From Microbacteriaceae bacterium (GTDB lineage: Bacteria > Actinomycetota > Actinomycetes > Actinomycetales > Microbacteriaceae), in contig JAODAT010000021.1 of assembly GCA_025463565.1 (NCBI GenBank), forward strand, positions 1 through 51,372: a stretch of 51,372 nucleotides of DNA, in the 5' to 3' direction. Numbering within the stretch: the first letter of the stretch is position 1; each line of letters starts with the position of its first letter. The notes beneath the pieces are model-generated. The model did not search any database. It was not told the origin of the DNA and saw only the letters and a list, made by a program, of their open reading frames with translations. Positions 1 through 8,813 of the stretch are shown here, piece by piece. A program made the position numbers and the translations under genes.

Positions 1-582
1 GTCGACACCTTCGGTGGCCTCGACATCATTATCAACAACGCCGGGTACACCTGGGATTCGGTCATCCAGAAGATGACCGACGAACAGTGGGACGCCATTC
101 TCGACGTGCATCTGAAAGCGCCGTTCCGCATCCTGCGTGCTGCGCAGCCGGTGATCTCCGGCTACGCCAAGGCAGAGGGCGGCACCGTCTGCCGCAAGGT
201 GGTCAACATCTCCTCCATCGCCGGCCTCGGCGGCAACGCGGGGCAGTCCAACTATTCCACCGCCAAGGCGGGCATCGTGGGCCTCACCAAGACGCTGGCG
301 AAGGAGTGGGGCCGCTACAACGTCACGGTCAACGCGGTCGCGTTCGGCTACATCAAGACCCGACTTACCGACACCGACGGCAACGACCACATCGATGTCG
401 CCGGCAACTCCATCAAGGTCGGAATGAGCAAGCAACTCGAGGCGATGACCGAGCAGATGATTCCGCTCGGCCGTGCCGGCACCCCCAAGGATGCGGCCGG
501 CGCCGTCTACCTGATGTGCCTTCCCGAGTCCGACTACATCAGCGCCCAGACCGTGATCTGCGGCGGCGGCTTCTTTATTTAG
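1..582 (+). CDS. SDR family oxidoreductase (5' partial)
   Basis: This is the C-terminal part of a short-chain dehydrogenase/reductase; the first base of the window is already in frame and the N-terminal Rossmann glycine motif lies outside. Visible landmarks are the NNAG motif near residue 13 of the fragment, a catalytic Ser in the NISSIAG stretch, and the Y-x3-K pair in NYSTAKAG. The C-terminus has an unusually long loop (TDTDGNDHIDVAGN) before the usual GGGFFI end. FabG-like SDRs next to acyl-CoA dehydrogenases commonly oxidise 3-hydroxyacyl-CoA. That role is inferred from the acyl-CoA dehydrogenase that starts 17 bp downstream and is probably cotranscribed. Substrate is not determinable. 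Confidence 0.9.
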   Translation, partial: VDTFGGLDIIINNAGYTWDSVIQKMTDEQWDAILDVHLKAPFRILRAAQPVISGYAKAEGGTVCRKVVNISSIAGLGGNAGQSNYSTAKAGIVGLTKTLAKEWGRYNVTVNAVAFGYIKTRLTDTDGNDHIDVAGNSIKVGMSKQLEAMTEQMIPLGRAGTPKDAAGAVYLMCLPESDYISAQTVICGGGFFI

Positions 583-599
583 GTGAATAGGGTCTAACC

Positions 600-1748
600 A
601 TGAAGCGCACTCTCTTCGACGAAGACCACGACCTGTACCGCGAATCGATCCGCTCGTTCGTCGAGCAGGAGGTTGCGCCCCACTACGACCAGTGGCAGGA
701 GGACGGCATCGTGCCGCGCTCCGTGTTCACACGGCTCGGCGAGCTCGGCGCGCTCGGGTTCGGCATCCCGGAGGAGTTCGGCGGAACGGGAGTCGACGAC
801 TTCCGCTACAACCTGATCATGGCCGAGGAGGCGGCGCGCATGAACGTGCAGCCGGCCCTCGTCGGCCCCGGTCTGCACGTCGACATCGTCGTTCCGTATT
901 TCATGACGATGGCCACCGACGAGCAGAAGGCGCGCTGGCTTCCGGGCATGGCGTCCGGCGAGACGATCGCGGCCATCGCCATGACGGAGCCCGGCACCGG
1001 ATCGGATCTCGCCGGCATCCAGACCAAGGCCGTTCGCGACGGCGACGACTGGATCGTCAACGGCGCGAAGACCTTCATCACCAATGGCATCAACGCCGAC
1101 ATCGTCGTGGTTGCCGTGCGCACGGGCGAAGACCGTCACAAGGGCCTCAGCCTGCTCGTGCTGGAGCGCGGCATGCCCGGCTTCGAGCGTGGTCGCAAGC
1201 TCGAAAAAATGGGTATGCACGCGCAGGACACGGCAGAGCTGTCGTTCACCGACGTGCGCGTTCCTGCGGCGAACATGCTCGGTGCCGAGGGAGACGGCTT
1301 CAAGGGCCTCACCCGCAATCTTGCGCAGGAGCGAATCGGAGCGTCGGCGGGCGCGACCGCCGGCGCGGAGTCGGCTCTCGCGCTCAGCATCGCCTACGTG
1401 AAGGAGCGCAAAGCCTTCGGCAAGTCGATCGGCAGCAACCAGCACACGCGCTTCGTGATCGCCGAGCTCGCCACCGAGGTGGACATCGCGCGCGTCTACG
1501 TCGACCGCTGCGTGCTCGCCCTCAATGACGGTTCGCTGACCCCGGTGGATGCCGCCAAAGCGAAGTGGTGGACCACCGAACTGCTCGGTCGCGTCGTCGA
1601 CGCGGGCGTGCAGTTGCACGGCGGTTACGGCTACATGCGGGAATACCCGATCGCCCAGGCCTGGGCCGACGCACGGGTGCAGCGCATCTACGCCGGAACG
1701 ACGGAGATCATGAAGGATCTCATCGGCCGTTCGATGGACCTCGGCTGA
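600..1748 (+). CDS. Acyl-CoA dehydrogenase family protein
   Basis: A 382-residue FAD-dependent acyl-CoA dehydrogenase, full length for the family. Landmarks are the MTEPGTGSDL flavin/substrate motif near residue 128, the middle beta-domain around ITNGINADIVV, and the C-terminal helical domain with QLHGGYGYM (about 338) and IYAGTTEIM (about 363). In MCAD-type enzymes the catalytic Glu sits in an IYEGT sequence; here that position is Ala, as in isovaleryl-CoA-dehydrogenase-like members whose base lies elsewhere, so a branched or unusual acyl-CoA is plausible (inference). The ATG start follows a purine-rich stretch (aatagggtc). It lies 17 bp behind the SDR, and the thiolase and CoA ligase nearby complete most of a beta-oxidation-like set. 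No enoyl-CoA hydratase is seen in the window. Confidence 0.93.
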   Translation: MKRTLFDEDHDLYRESIRSFVEQEVAPHYDQWQEDGIVPRSVFTRLGELGALGFGIPEEFGGTGVDDFRYNLIMAEEAARMNVQPALVGPGLHVDIVVPYFMTMATDEQKARWLPGMASGETIAAIAMTEPGTGSDLAGIQTKAVRDGDDWIVNGAKTFITNGINADIVVVAVRTGEDRHKGLSLLVLERGMPGFERGRKLEKMGMHAQDTAELSFTDVRVPAANMLGAEGDGFKGLTRNLAQERIGASAGATAGAESALALSIAYVKERKAFGKSIGSNQHTRFVIAELATEVDIARVYVDRCVLALNDGSLTPVDAAKAKWWTTELLGRVVDAGVQLHGGYGYMREYPIAQAWADARVQRIYAGTTEIMKDLIGRSMDLG

Positions 1749-1762
1749 GGCTCGATCGCGAA

Positions 1763-1768
1763 TAGTCT
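1763..1768 (+). promoter_or_regulatory. Putative -10 box of the double-TetR gene (leaderless)
   Basis: TAGTCT lies exactly six bases before the GTG at 1775, so the predicted transcription start coincides with the start codon. There is no Shine-Dalgarno sequence before the GTG. No convincing -35 box is visible, so this is a moderate-confidence call that rests on the same spacing recurring at other genes in the window. Confidence 0.4.
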
Positions 1769-1774
1769 GATGCC

Positions 1775-2965
1775 GTGAGTCGTGTAGAGGATCCCCCGGC
1801 GCGCGGCACCCGTCCGCGCAACCGTCGGGAGATCATCCTGCAGGCGGCAGGTGAGCTGTTCTACCGACGCGGCTATCCGAACGTGTCGATGAGCGACATC
1901 GCTCGCGAGACGAATGTGGGAGCGTCGGCTATCTACCGGCACTTCCACAGCAAGTCGGAGCTGCTGGTGGAGGCGATCCAGAGCGGTATCGCGTCGTACC
2001 AGACCATCGTGGACCAGGCCACGGACCTTGATGACGTGCTCCGGCAGAGCGCCGAGTGCGCCCTGGAGAACCGCACGCTGGGCGTGCTCTGGCAGCGCGA
2101 GGCGAGAAACCTCGACCTGGTGGATCTCAAACTCATGCGCGAAAGGCTGTCGAGCGTCACGCGCGGGCTGTCCCGCTTCATCACCGACGCGCGTCCCGGC
2201 ATCGATCGCACCGACACCGACCTGCTCGCCTGGTGCACGATGGGCGCGCTGGTGAGCGTCGGCTTCCACTCGCTCAGCCTTCCGCGAGACGAGTATGTCG
2301 ACCTGCTGGTGGCCATCTCCCACATCATTGTTGGCCTCGATCTGCGGCACGACGTCGAGGTCGCGACCGGCGGCGAGCGCCCCCAGGACGACCCGGAGTC
2401 GCGACGGGACGTGCTGGTCTCCCACGCCACACAGCTGTTCGCGGAGCGAGGGTACGGCGCCGTGGGGATCGACGACATCGGCGATTCGGTCGGCATCGCC
2501 GGGCCGAGCATCTACAGCCACTTCGAGAGCAAGCAGAAGATCCTCGCCGAGGCCGTGACCCGCGGAAACGAGGTGTTGCGCTCCGAGGCCACCGTGGTGC
2601 TCGAGGCCGGCGAGACGCCGCAGGTCACACTCGGCAGACTCGTGGCCTCATTCGTCGGCGTCGCCGTTCACAACCGCTTCGTCATCCGCATCGTCATGTC
2701 GGAGCTCGACCAGCTCGAGCCCGTAGACCGCGACTACGCGCGACGGGAGCAGCGCGAGTACATCGACACCTGGTGTGCGCTGCTGCGCCAATACACGGAT
2801 GTCGAGCAGGTAGCGGCGCGCATCCGCGTGCAGGCGGTGCTGCTCGTCGTCAACGACGCCGTGCAGACCCCGCACCTGCGGTCGCAGCCGGGCTTCGAGG
2901 CGCGGCTACGGGATGTAGCCCTGGCGATGCTCGGGCTGACCTGGTCCGTACCGCTCGACTCCTAG
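1775..2965 (+). CDS. Double-domain TetR family regulator
   Basis: A 396-residue protein, about twice the usual TetR length, containing two complete TetR units in tandem. The first helix-turn-helix is at about residues 14-60 ([32 protein letters not shown]). The second is at about residues 208-255 ([32 protein letters not shown]). Each is followed by its own helical ligand domain. The GTG start is set by the first HTH and by a -10 box six bases upstream. The stop overlaps the convergent thiolase by 4 bp. It sits within the acyl-CoA and esterase cluster and is the leading candidate to bind the 18-bp motif found at 4242-4259 and 10357-10374 (inference). A single chain with two HTHs could act as a pseudo-dimer. 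Confidence 0.9.
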   Translation: MSRVEDPPARGTRPRNRREIILQAAGELFYRRGYPNVSMSDIARETNVGASAIYRHFHSKSELLVEAIQSGIASYQTIVDQATDLDDVLRQSAECALENRTLGVLWQREARNLDLVDLKLMRERLSSVTRGLSRFITDARPGIDRTDTDLLAWCTMGALVSVGFHSLSLPRDEYVDLLVAISHIIVGLDLRHDVEVATGGERPQDDPESRRDVLVSHATQLFAERGYGAVGIDDIGDSVGIAGPSIYSHFESKQKILAEAVTRGNEVLRSEATVVLEAGETPQVTLGRLVASFVGVAVHNRFVIRIVMSELDQLEPVDRDYARREQREYIDTWCALLRQYTDVEQVAARIRVQAVLLVVNDAVQTPHLRSQPGFEARLRDVALAMLGLTWSVPLDS

Positions 2966-4167
2966 CGCTCCGCGGGCTTGTACGCCGTGACGACCGCCGC
3001 GCCACCGAGGCCGATGTTGTGTTGCAGCGCGACCTTCGCGCCAGCGACCTGGCGCTTGTCGGCGGTGCCGCGCAGCTGCCAGGTGAGCTCGGAGCACTGG
3101 GCGAGACCGGTCGCGCCGAGGGGGTGACCCTTGGAGATGAGGCCGCCGGACGGGTTCACGACCCACTTGCCGCCATAGGTCGTGTCGCCGGAGTCGATCA
3201 GCTCGTGGCCATGGCCCTCCTCGGCGAGCCCGAGGGCCTCATAGGTGAGCAGCTCGTTCGCGGAGAAGCAATCGTGCAGCTCGATCACGTCGATGTCGTC
3301 GGGCGTGATGTTCGCCTGCGCATAGACGGCCTCGGCCGCCTTCCTGCTCATGTCCGCCCCGACCAGGTTGCGGGCGGATCCGTCGAACGTGGAGTTCATG
3401 TCGGTGACCATCGCCTGACCGACGATCTCGATCGCCTGCCCGGCGAGGCCGTGCTTCTCGACGAACTCCTCGCTCACGACGATCGCGGCACCCGACCCGT
3501 CGGAGGTGGGCGAGCACTGCAGGCGGGTGAGGCCCATCGGTTCGTAGATCATCTTCGCCTCTTCGATCTGGGCGAGCGTGTACTCCTCCTGGAACTGGGC
3601 GTACGGGTTGTTCACCGAGTGGCGGTGGTTCTTCTCCGCGATCTTCGCGAAATGCTCGGGCGTGGAGCCCCAGGTCTGCATGTGTTCCAGGCCGGCAGCG
3701 CCGAACATCCACGCGGCAAAGGGCTGCACCATCGTGTACTTCTCGTTGAGTGCGGCGATCTGTGGGGCGAGCGGCTGCTCGCGGTCCTCGAACATCATCG
3801 ACAGGGATCCGGGGTTCATCTTCTCGAACCCGATCGCCAGGGCGCAGTCGGCCAGGCCGCCGCGGATGGCGCGGGCGGCGAGGTAGAGCGCGGTCGAGCC
3901 GGTCGAACAGTTGTTGTTCACGTTGGTGATCGGGATGCCGGTCATGCCCAGCTCGTACACGGCGCGCTCACCGGATGAGGAGTCGCCATACACGTAGCCG
4001 GCGTAGGCCTCCTCGACCTCGTCGAACTCGATGCCGGCATCGGCGAGCGCCCTGGTGCCGGACTCCCTCGCCATGGCGGGATAGTCCCAACCCTCGCGGC
4101 GACCAGGCTTTTCGAACTTCGTCATACCGACTCCGACGACGAAAACGCGATTCTGTGCCTTGGCCAT
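2962..4167 (-). CDS. Thiolase family protein (SCP-x/lipid-transfer type)
   Basis: A 401-residue thiolase-fold enzyme. The nucleophilic Cys is C87 in NNNCSTGS, with the HDCFS motif near residue 294 and GHPLGATG near residue 350, the order expected for SCP2/SCP-x-like thiolases rather than classical FadA. Such enzymes cleave 3-ketoacyl-CoA, often with branched or steroid-like acyl chains; some relatives are aldolase partners. It is transcribed divergently from the acyl-CoA ligase from a promoter carrying the shared 18-bp motif, and its 3' end overlaps the double-TetR gene by 4 bp. No DUF35/OB-fold partner gene is seen beside it, which favours a real thiolase over a retro-aldolase subunit. Confidence 0.9.
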   Translation of the reverse strand: MAKAQNRVFVVGVGMTKFEKPGRREGWDYPAMARESGTRALADAGIEFDEVEEAYAGYVYGDSSSGERAVYELGMTGIPITNVNNNCSTGSTALYLAARAIRGGLADCALAIGFEKMNPGSLSMMFEDREQPLAPQIAALNEKYTMVQPFAAWMFGAAGLEHMQTWGSTPEHFAKIAEKNHRHSVNNPYAQFQEEYTLAQIEEAKMIYEPMGLTRLQCSPTSDGSGAAIVVSEEFVEKHGLAGQAIEIVGQAMVTDMNSTFDGSARNLVGADMSRKAAEAVYAQANITPDDIDVIELHDCFSANELLTYEALGLAEEGHGHELIDSGDTTYGGKWVVNPSGGLISKGHPLGATGLAQCSELTWQLRGTADKRQVAGAKVALQHNIGLGGAAVVTAYKPAER

Positions 4168-4237
4168 GCTCGTACCCCTTTGGACGACTGAGTGATCGTG
4201 AACTGTTGGGCGTTGCCATCCAACACCCGCAGGTCTA

Positions 4238-4259
4238 CTATAAGTGAATTGTCGTTAGC
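4238..4259. promoter_or_regulatory. Divergent promoter with shared 18-bp operator, site 1
   Basis: The plus strand reads ACTATAAGTGAA-N4-CGTTAGC; the 18-bp core is 4242-4259. On the minus strand the core fills the gap between a TTGTGG-like -35 and a TATAGT -10 that would drive the thiolase gene about 65 bases downstream. On the plus strand it lies 43 bases before the acyl-CoA ligase start. The same core recurs at 10357-10374 and, on the minus strand, at 24731-24748. A core lying between promoter elements fits a repressor operator. Confidence 0.6.
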
Positions 4260-4302
4260 CACAACCCAACCCGGCCAGAAACACTCAACGGAGAGAGTTC
4301 CC

Positions 4303-5835
4303 ATGGAGATCACCCAGTCGCTGCACCGCGCGGCCCAGCTCAACCCCGACCGCCCGTTCACCGTCGATGGTGATCGCCTGCGCACCGTCAGCCAGGGCAT
4401 CGATCGCATCGCGCGATTGGCCGGAGCACTGCACGGTCTCGGTGTCGCCGAGGGTGAACGCGTCGCCATGCTGGCGCTCAACTCCGACCGGTATCACGAG
4501 TACCTGCTCGCCGTGCCGTGGGCCGGCGCTGTCGTCGTGCCGATCAACTTTCGCTGGAGCCCCGCCGAGATCGCGTTCTCGCTCAAGGAGTGCGACGCCA
4601 CGGTGATCATCATCGACGACACCTTCGCCCCGATGCTTCCTGCCATCCGCGAGGGCTACCCGGAACTGAAGACGGTCATTCACGCCGGGTCAGGCGCCGC
4701 TCCCGCCGACTCGCTCGACTACGAAGAACTGGTCGCGGCCAGCGAGCCGGCCGAAGACGCGCGACGCGGAGGTGACGACCTCTACGGAATCTTCTACACC
4801 GGCGGCACCACCGGTTTCCCGAAGGGCGTGATGCTGACGCAGGAGAACATGATGACCTCCGCGTACGGCACGGTGGCGACGGGCGAGTTCGTGACCCCGC
4901 GTGGAACCCTCATGCACGCGGCGCCGATGTTCCACCTCGCGGACATCGCCATCTGGCTCGGCGGGATCGTCAGCGAGTCCACCCACACCTTCCTCGCGGC
5001 ATTCACGCCGGCCGGCGCACTCGAGATGATGGCGAACTCCGGAGTCACCGACTCACTGCTCGTGCCGACGATGATCCAGATGATGGTGGACAGCCCGGCG
5101 GCCGCCGAGAACGACCTCTCCGGCGTCAAGCACATCATCTACGGGGCATCCCCCATCTCGGACGCCGTGCTCGAGCGCGCCAAGGCGCTGTTCTCCAACG
5201 CCACCTTCCTGCAGGCATACGGCATGACCGAGCTCGCGCCGGTCGCGACCGTGCTGCTGGCCGCCGACCACGCCGACCCGGTGCTGCGTCGTTCGGCCGG
5301 GCGGGCGGCACCGCACACCGAGGTCAAGGTCGTCGACGAGAACGACGTCGAGGTGCCCCGGGGCACGGTCGGCGAGGTCGTCGCCCGCGGCGGCGCCACG
5401 ATGTCCGGCTACTGGAAGCGCCCCGACGACACCGCTGAGGCCCTCCGTGGTGGCTGGATGCACACCGGCGACGGCGGCTACATGGATGACAAGGGCTACG
5501 TCTACATCGTCGACCGCATCAAGGACATGATCATCACCGGCGGTGAGAACGTGTACTCGGTCGAGGTCGAGAATGTCGTCGGCAAGCACCCGTCCGTCGC
5601 CACCTGCGCTGTCATCGGCCTGCCCGACGACAAGTGGGGCGAGCGTGTTCACGCCGTCGTGGTGCTGCAGCCGGGGGCGACCCTGGAACTGGAAGACCTG
5701 CAGATGCTGGCGCGCGAGCACATCGCCGGCTACAAGATCCCGCGCAGCCTGTCGTTCGTGGACGCCCTGCCGATGTCGGGAGCCGGCAAGGTGCTGAAGC
5801 GCGACCTGCGTGAGTCGGCAAAGGTCAGTGCCTGA
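4303..5835 (+). CDS. Acyl-CoA ligase (ANL superfamily, FadD-like)
   Basis: A 510-residue adenylate-forming enzyme that activates a carboxylic acid to its CoA thioester. The P-loop-like YTGGTTGFPKG is at about residue 165, QAYGMTEL at about 305, the A5-A8 segment HTGDGGYMDDKG at about 387 with the DRIKDMIITGGENVY hinge, and the catalytic Lys in SGAGKVLKRD near 494-497. The ATG at 4303 is chosen because it follows a GGAGAGAG ribosome site and begins a typical N-terminus; an in-frame upstream extension would cross the promoter. It is divergent from the thiolase. Sequence alone does not separate long-chain, medium-chain and cyclic-acid ligases. Confidence 0.9.
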   Translation: MEITQSLHRAAQLNPDRPFTVDGDRLRTVSQGIDRIARLAGALHGLGVAEGERVAMLALNSDRYHEYLLAVPWAGAVVVPINFRWSPAEIAFSLKECDATVIIIDDTFAPMLPAIREGYPELKTVIHAGSGAAPADSLDYEELVAASEPAEDARRGGDDLYGIFYTGGTTGFPKGVMLTQENMMTSAYGTVATGEFVTPRGTLMHAAPMFHLADIAIWLGGIVSESTHTFLAAFTPAGALEMMANSGVTDSLLVPTMIQMMVDSPAAAENDLSGVKHIIYGASPISDAVLERAKALFSNATFLQAYGMTELAPVATVLLAADHADPVLRRSAGRAAPHTEVKVVDENDVEVPRGTVGEVVARGGATMSGYWKRPDDTAEALRGGWMHTGDGGYMDDKGYVYIVDRIKDMIITGGENVYSVEVENVVGKHPSVATCAVIGLPDDKWGERVHAVVVLQPGATLELEDLQMLAREHIAGYKIPRSLSFVDALPMSGAGKVLKRDLRESAKVSA

Positions 5836-5942
5836 GATGGGCGTGGCCTGAACACTCTGCGGCACGGGCACGTTCGGGACAGCGGTGGTGCCGTTCGGCC
5901 AGCGCGGGTATCACGGGGTCTCCGCGTTCGCTCGGCGGAACC

Positions 5943-5954
5943 CTGGTCGACCAG
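5943..5954. promoter_or_regulatory. 12-bp perfect palindrome upstream of MFS gene
   Basis: CTGGTCGACCAG is a perfect palindrome in the 165-bp gap between the CoA ligase and the MFS gene, 46 bases before the MFS start. It could be an operator. Nothing else in the gap is recognisable apart from the ribosome site AAGGGAG before 6001. Confidence 0.3.
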
Positions 5955-6000
5955 TTCATCTAACCACCAACGCCCCACCAAGCATGCACAAGGGAGTGTC

Positions 6001-7356
6001 ATGACCATCAATTCACCCGGGCTCAACCCCGCCGAAGTCGGCGAGCTGCCCGCAGTACCGCTCGGCGATGCGATAAACCCCGCCACACCGTTCCGGCGCG
6101 TCATGGCCGTCATGGCGATGTCATACGCGGGTGCATTCATCGTCAGCGCGGTGCCGACGACCCTGCTCCTCACCACTCACCTCCTGGCCATCGCCGGTCC
6201 CGCAGCCGCCACCGCCTTCAGCATCGTCACCGGTGTCGCCGGACTGCTGGCACTCATCGCACAGCCGCTCACGGGCCGGTTCAGCGACCGTACGAAGGCA
6301 CGGTTCGGAAAGCGGCGCAGCTGGATCCTCACCGGCGGCCTCGCGTCATCGCTCATCGTGGTCGGCATGATGTTCACCACACAGGTCTGGCAGGTGGTGG
6401 TCGTCTGGGGTCTTGTCACGATTTTCGTGAACGTGCAGTTCGCCGCAACGGGAGCCCTGCTGGCCGAGCAGGTACCGGCCCACCGTCGCGGCTCGATGTC
6501 GGGCGTGCTCGGCTCGATGGCGATCGTCGGCCCGATCCTCGGCCTCGGCGCCGTCAGCCTGGTGCCGACGATGCCGTGGCTGCAGTGGGTCATCGTCGGA
6601 GGGTCCGGCCTGATCCTCGTCATCGTCGCCGTATCCCTCCTGCGTGACCCCCAACTGCCGTACGCTCCCGCGGTGAATCGGCTCACCCTCCTCGAACTGG
6701 TCAAGTCCTATTGGCTGAGCCCGCGCAAACATCCGGCATTCGGCTGGGCCTGGGCGGTCCGCTTCCTGGTGACCTGCACCGGCGCGGCGCTCACCTACAA
6801 CGCCCTGCTGCTCGTCAACCGCTTCGGCTACGACAAGAACACGGTGGGTGGCCCCGTCTTGCTCCTGACCCTGACCTATGGCGTGCTTCTCGTCATCTTC
6901 TCGACGGTCGGCGGCGTGATCTCCGACAAGCTGCAGCGCCAGAAGCCGTTCGTCATGCTCGCCGGCGTCATCGCCGCCATCGCCCTCGTGATGATCGGTC
7001 TTGCGCCGACCGTCGGATTCCTGTTCATCTCGATCGCGGTGCTCGGCGTGGCTGCTGGCGTGTTCCTCTCCGTCGACCTTGCCATGAGCGTGCGGATGCT
7101 GCCCAACCCCGCGAACATCGGCAAAGACATCGCGGTGATGGCGCTCGCCAACACGCTGCCGTCCTCCGTCGTGCCGTTCATCGCGCCCGCCTTCCTGTTC
7201 TTCGGCGGCTACACCGCTCTGTACGTCGGGCTCGCCGTCTTCGGCATCGTCGGAGCGATCCTGGTCATCCGGCTCCCCGAGCTCGGTCGCGAGGGCGACC
7301 CGCGCTGGGCGCTCATCACCAATCCCAAATATGCAGACAAGATCGTGGTCGAGTAG
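6001..7356 (+). CDS. MFS transporter
   Basis: A 451-residue major facilitator with about 12 hydrophobic segments. The conserved loop between TM2 and TM3 is GRFSDRTKARFGKRRSW (about residues 91-107), and a second copy after TM8 reads GGVISDKLQRQKPF. The N-terminus carries about 30 hydrophilic residues. The ATG follows AAGGGAG. The stop overlaps the GTG of the downstream carboxylesterase by one base, so the two are translationally coupled. Uptake of the ester substrate, or of the acid it releases, is a reasonable inference; the direction of transport cannot be read from sequence. It resembles the MFS protein of the inositol locus at 35863. Confidence 0.88.
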   Translation: MTINSPGLNPAEVGELPAVPLGDAINPATPFRRVMAVMAMSYAGAFIVSAVPTTLLLTTHLLAIAGPAAATAFSIVTGVAGLLALIAQPLTGRFSDRTKARFGKRRSWILTGGLASSLIVVGMMFTTQVWQVVVVWGLVTIFVNVQFAATGALLAEQVPAHRRGSMSGVLGSMAIVGPILGLGAVSLVPTMPWLQWVIVGGSGLILVIVAVSLLRDPQLPYAPAVNRLTLLELVKSYWLSPRKHPAFGWAWAVRFLVTCTGAALTYNALLLVNRFGYDKNTVGGPVLLLTLTYGVLLVIFSTVGGVISDKLQRQKPFVMLAGVIAAIALVMIGLAPTVGFLFISIAVLGVAAGVFLSVDLAMSVRMLPNPANIGKDIAVMALANTLPSSVVPFIAPAFLFFGGYTALYVGLAVFGIVGAILVIRLPELGREGDPRWALITNPKYADKIVVE

Positions 7357-8813
7357 TGGCAACCAACATCACCACCACCATCTCCTCGGGGCAGTTGCGG
7401 GGCACATCGGTCGACGGCGCCGATCGCTATCTGGGGGTGCCGTACGCCGCCGCGCCGGTCGGGGACCTGCGGCTGCGGCTGCCCGCGCCGCATCCCGGCT
7501 GGGAGGGCCTGCGCGATGCCACCACGATGGGAGCAACCTCGCCGCAGGCGCCGTACGCGGGCCCGTTCGAGACGATGCTTCCGCTCGTGATGATCGCCGG
7601 GGACGAGTACCTCAACGTGAACATCTGGGCTCCCACCGGTGCGAAGGATGCACCGGTGATGGTCTGGGTGCACGGTGGTGCGAACGTGCACGGCTCCAAC
7701 TCGTTGGGCGGCTACGACGGGTCCGCGTTCGCGCGCGACGGCATCGTCTTCGTCGGCATCAACTACCGGCTCGGCGCCGAGGGCTTCTCGGTGCTCGACG
7801 ACGTGCCGCTCAACCTCGGCCTCAGCGACGTCGCGGCGGCGTTGCGCTGGGTGCGGGCGGAGATCGCCGCGTTCGGTGGCGACCCGTCCACGGTGACGGC
7901 ATTCGGGGAGTCGGCCGGCAGCATCCTGCTCGGCAACCTGCTGGCGCTGCCCGAAGCGAAAACGCTGTTCGACCGGGTCGCGCTCGAGAGCGGGGCGCCG
8001 ACCGCAGTTCCCCGCGGCACCGCCCGCAAGATCACGCAACTCGTCGCGAAGCGCCTCGGGATACCGACCACCCGGGCCGGCTTCGTCTCGAAGACGCCCG
8101 CGGAGATCATCGCGGCAGAGCTGGCCGTGACCGCGGGCAGCACGCCCATCACCGGTGGCGCGTCGTATGCGACCGCGATCGGCGGGCCGACGGCCCCCGT
8201 CGAGCCCGGTCGCGCGATCCTTGTCGGTGCCGGCCGCGACATCGATCTGCTGATGGGCTCGAACGCCGAGGAGTACCGCCTCTGGTTCGTGCCGCTCGGC
8301 CTGATGGACAAGATCAGCCCGGTGCTGTTCACCGCGATCCGCCTGCGCTTTCGCATCTCGGGCAGGATCCTTCGCGCCTACCGGGAGAGCATCCGCACCG
8401 GCAAGCGACCCGACACCTCGCGGGGTGCGCTGTTCGGGGAGCTCGCGACCGACATCCTGGTGCGTCTGCCGATCAACCGCATCGCGGACAGCCGTCTAGG
8501 AGCCTCGGGCTCTACCCACGTGTACGAGTTCGCCTGGAACAGCCCCGAGAAGGATCTCGGCGCCGCCCACGCGATGGAGATCGGGTTCGTCTTCGACACG
8601 CTGCGCTCCCCCGACTGGCCTGGGATCACCGGACCGAACCCGCCGCAACAGCTCACCATCGCGATGCACTCGGCGTGGGTCGCGTTCGCGAAGACCGGTG
8701 ACCCCGGCTGGGAGGCCTGGAACGCGAAGCGTCCCGTGCAGGAGTTCGATGACCCGGCATCCGGCGTCGTCTATGCCCCGCGCGAGTCGACCCGCAGCGT
8801 GTGGAAGAAGTAG
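7356..8813 (+). CDS. Carboxylesterase/lipase family protein (type B)
   Basis: A 485-residue type-B carboxylesterase. It has the N-terminal VPYAAAPVGDLRL motif, the GDEYLNVNIW segment, an oxyanion HGG in WVHGGANVHG, the nucleophile Ser186 in GESAGS, a candidate acid in GSNAEEYRLW, and the catalytic His in LGAAHAMEIGFVF. The oxyanion loop is HGGAN rather than the usual HGGG. No signal peptide is present, so it is probably cytoplasmic and acts after import by the coupled MFS protein. The GTG start overlaps the MFS stop. A second, convergent member of the family abuts its 3' end directly. Confidence 0.92.
   Translation: MATNITTTISSGQLRGTSVDGADRYLGVPYAAAPVGDLRLRLPAPHPGWEGLRDATTMGATSPQAPYAGPFETMLPLVMIAGDEYLNVNIWAPTGAKDAPVMVWVHGGANVHGSNSLGGYDGSAFARDGIVFVGINYRLGAEGFSVLDDVPLNLGLSDVAAALRWVRAEIAAFGGDPSTVTAFGESAGSILLGNLLALPEAKTLFDRVALESGAPTAVPRGTARKITQLVAKRLGIPTTRAGFVSKTPAEIIAAELAVTAGSTPITGGASYATAIGGPTAPVEPGRAILVGAGRDIDLLMGSNAEEYRLWFVPLGLMDKISPVLFTAIRLRFRISGRILRAYRESIRTGKRPDTSRGALFGELATDILVRLPINRIADSRLGASGSTHVYEFAWNSPEKDLGAAHAMEIGFVFDTLRSPDWPGITGPNPPQQLTIAMHSAWVAFAKTGDPGWEAWNAKRPVQEFDDPASGVVYAPRESTRSVWKK

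Noticed and set aside
1785..1799. TAGAGGATCCCC stretch resembling a cloning polylinker
   Set aside because: The match is about 12 bases only, continues in frame into a normal TetR N-terminus, and no vector sequence adjoins it; treated as coincidence.
2056..3978. Open frame of 640 codons on the plus strand
   Set aside because: It runs through the TetR gene out of frame and then antisense to the thiolase; the product is Arg/Ala-rich and shows no domain, as expected for a shadow frame in high-GC DNA.
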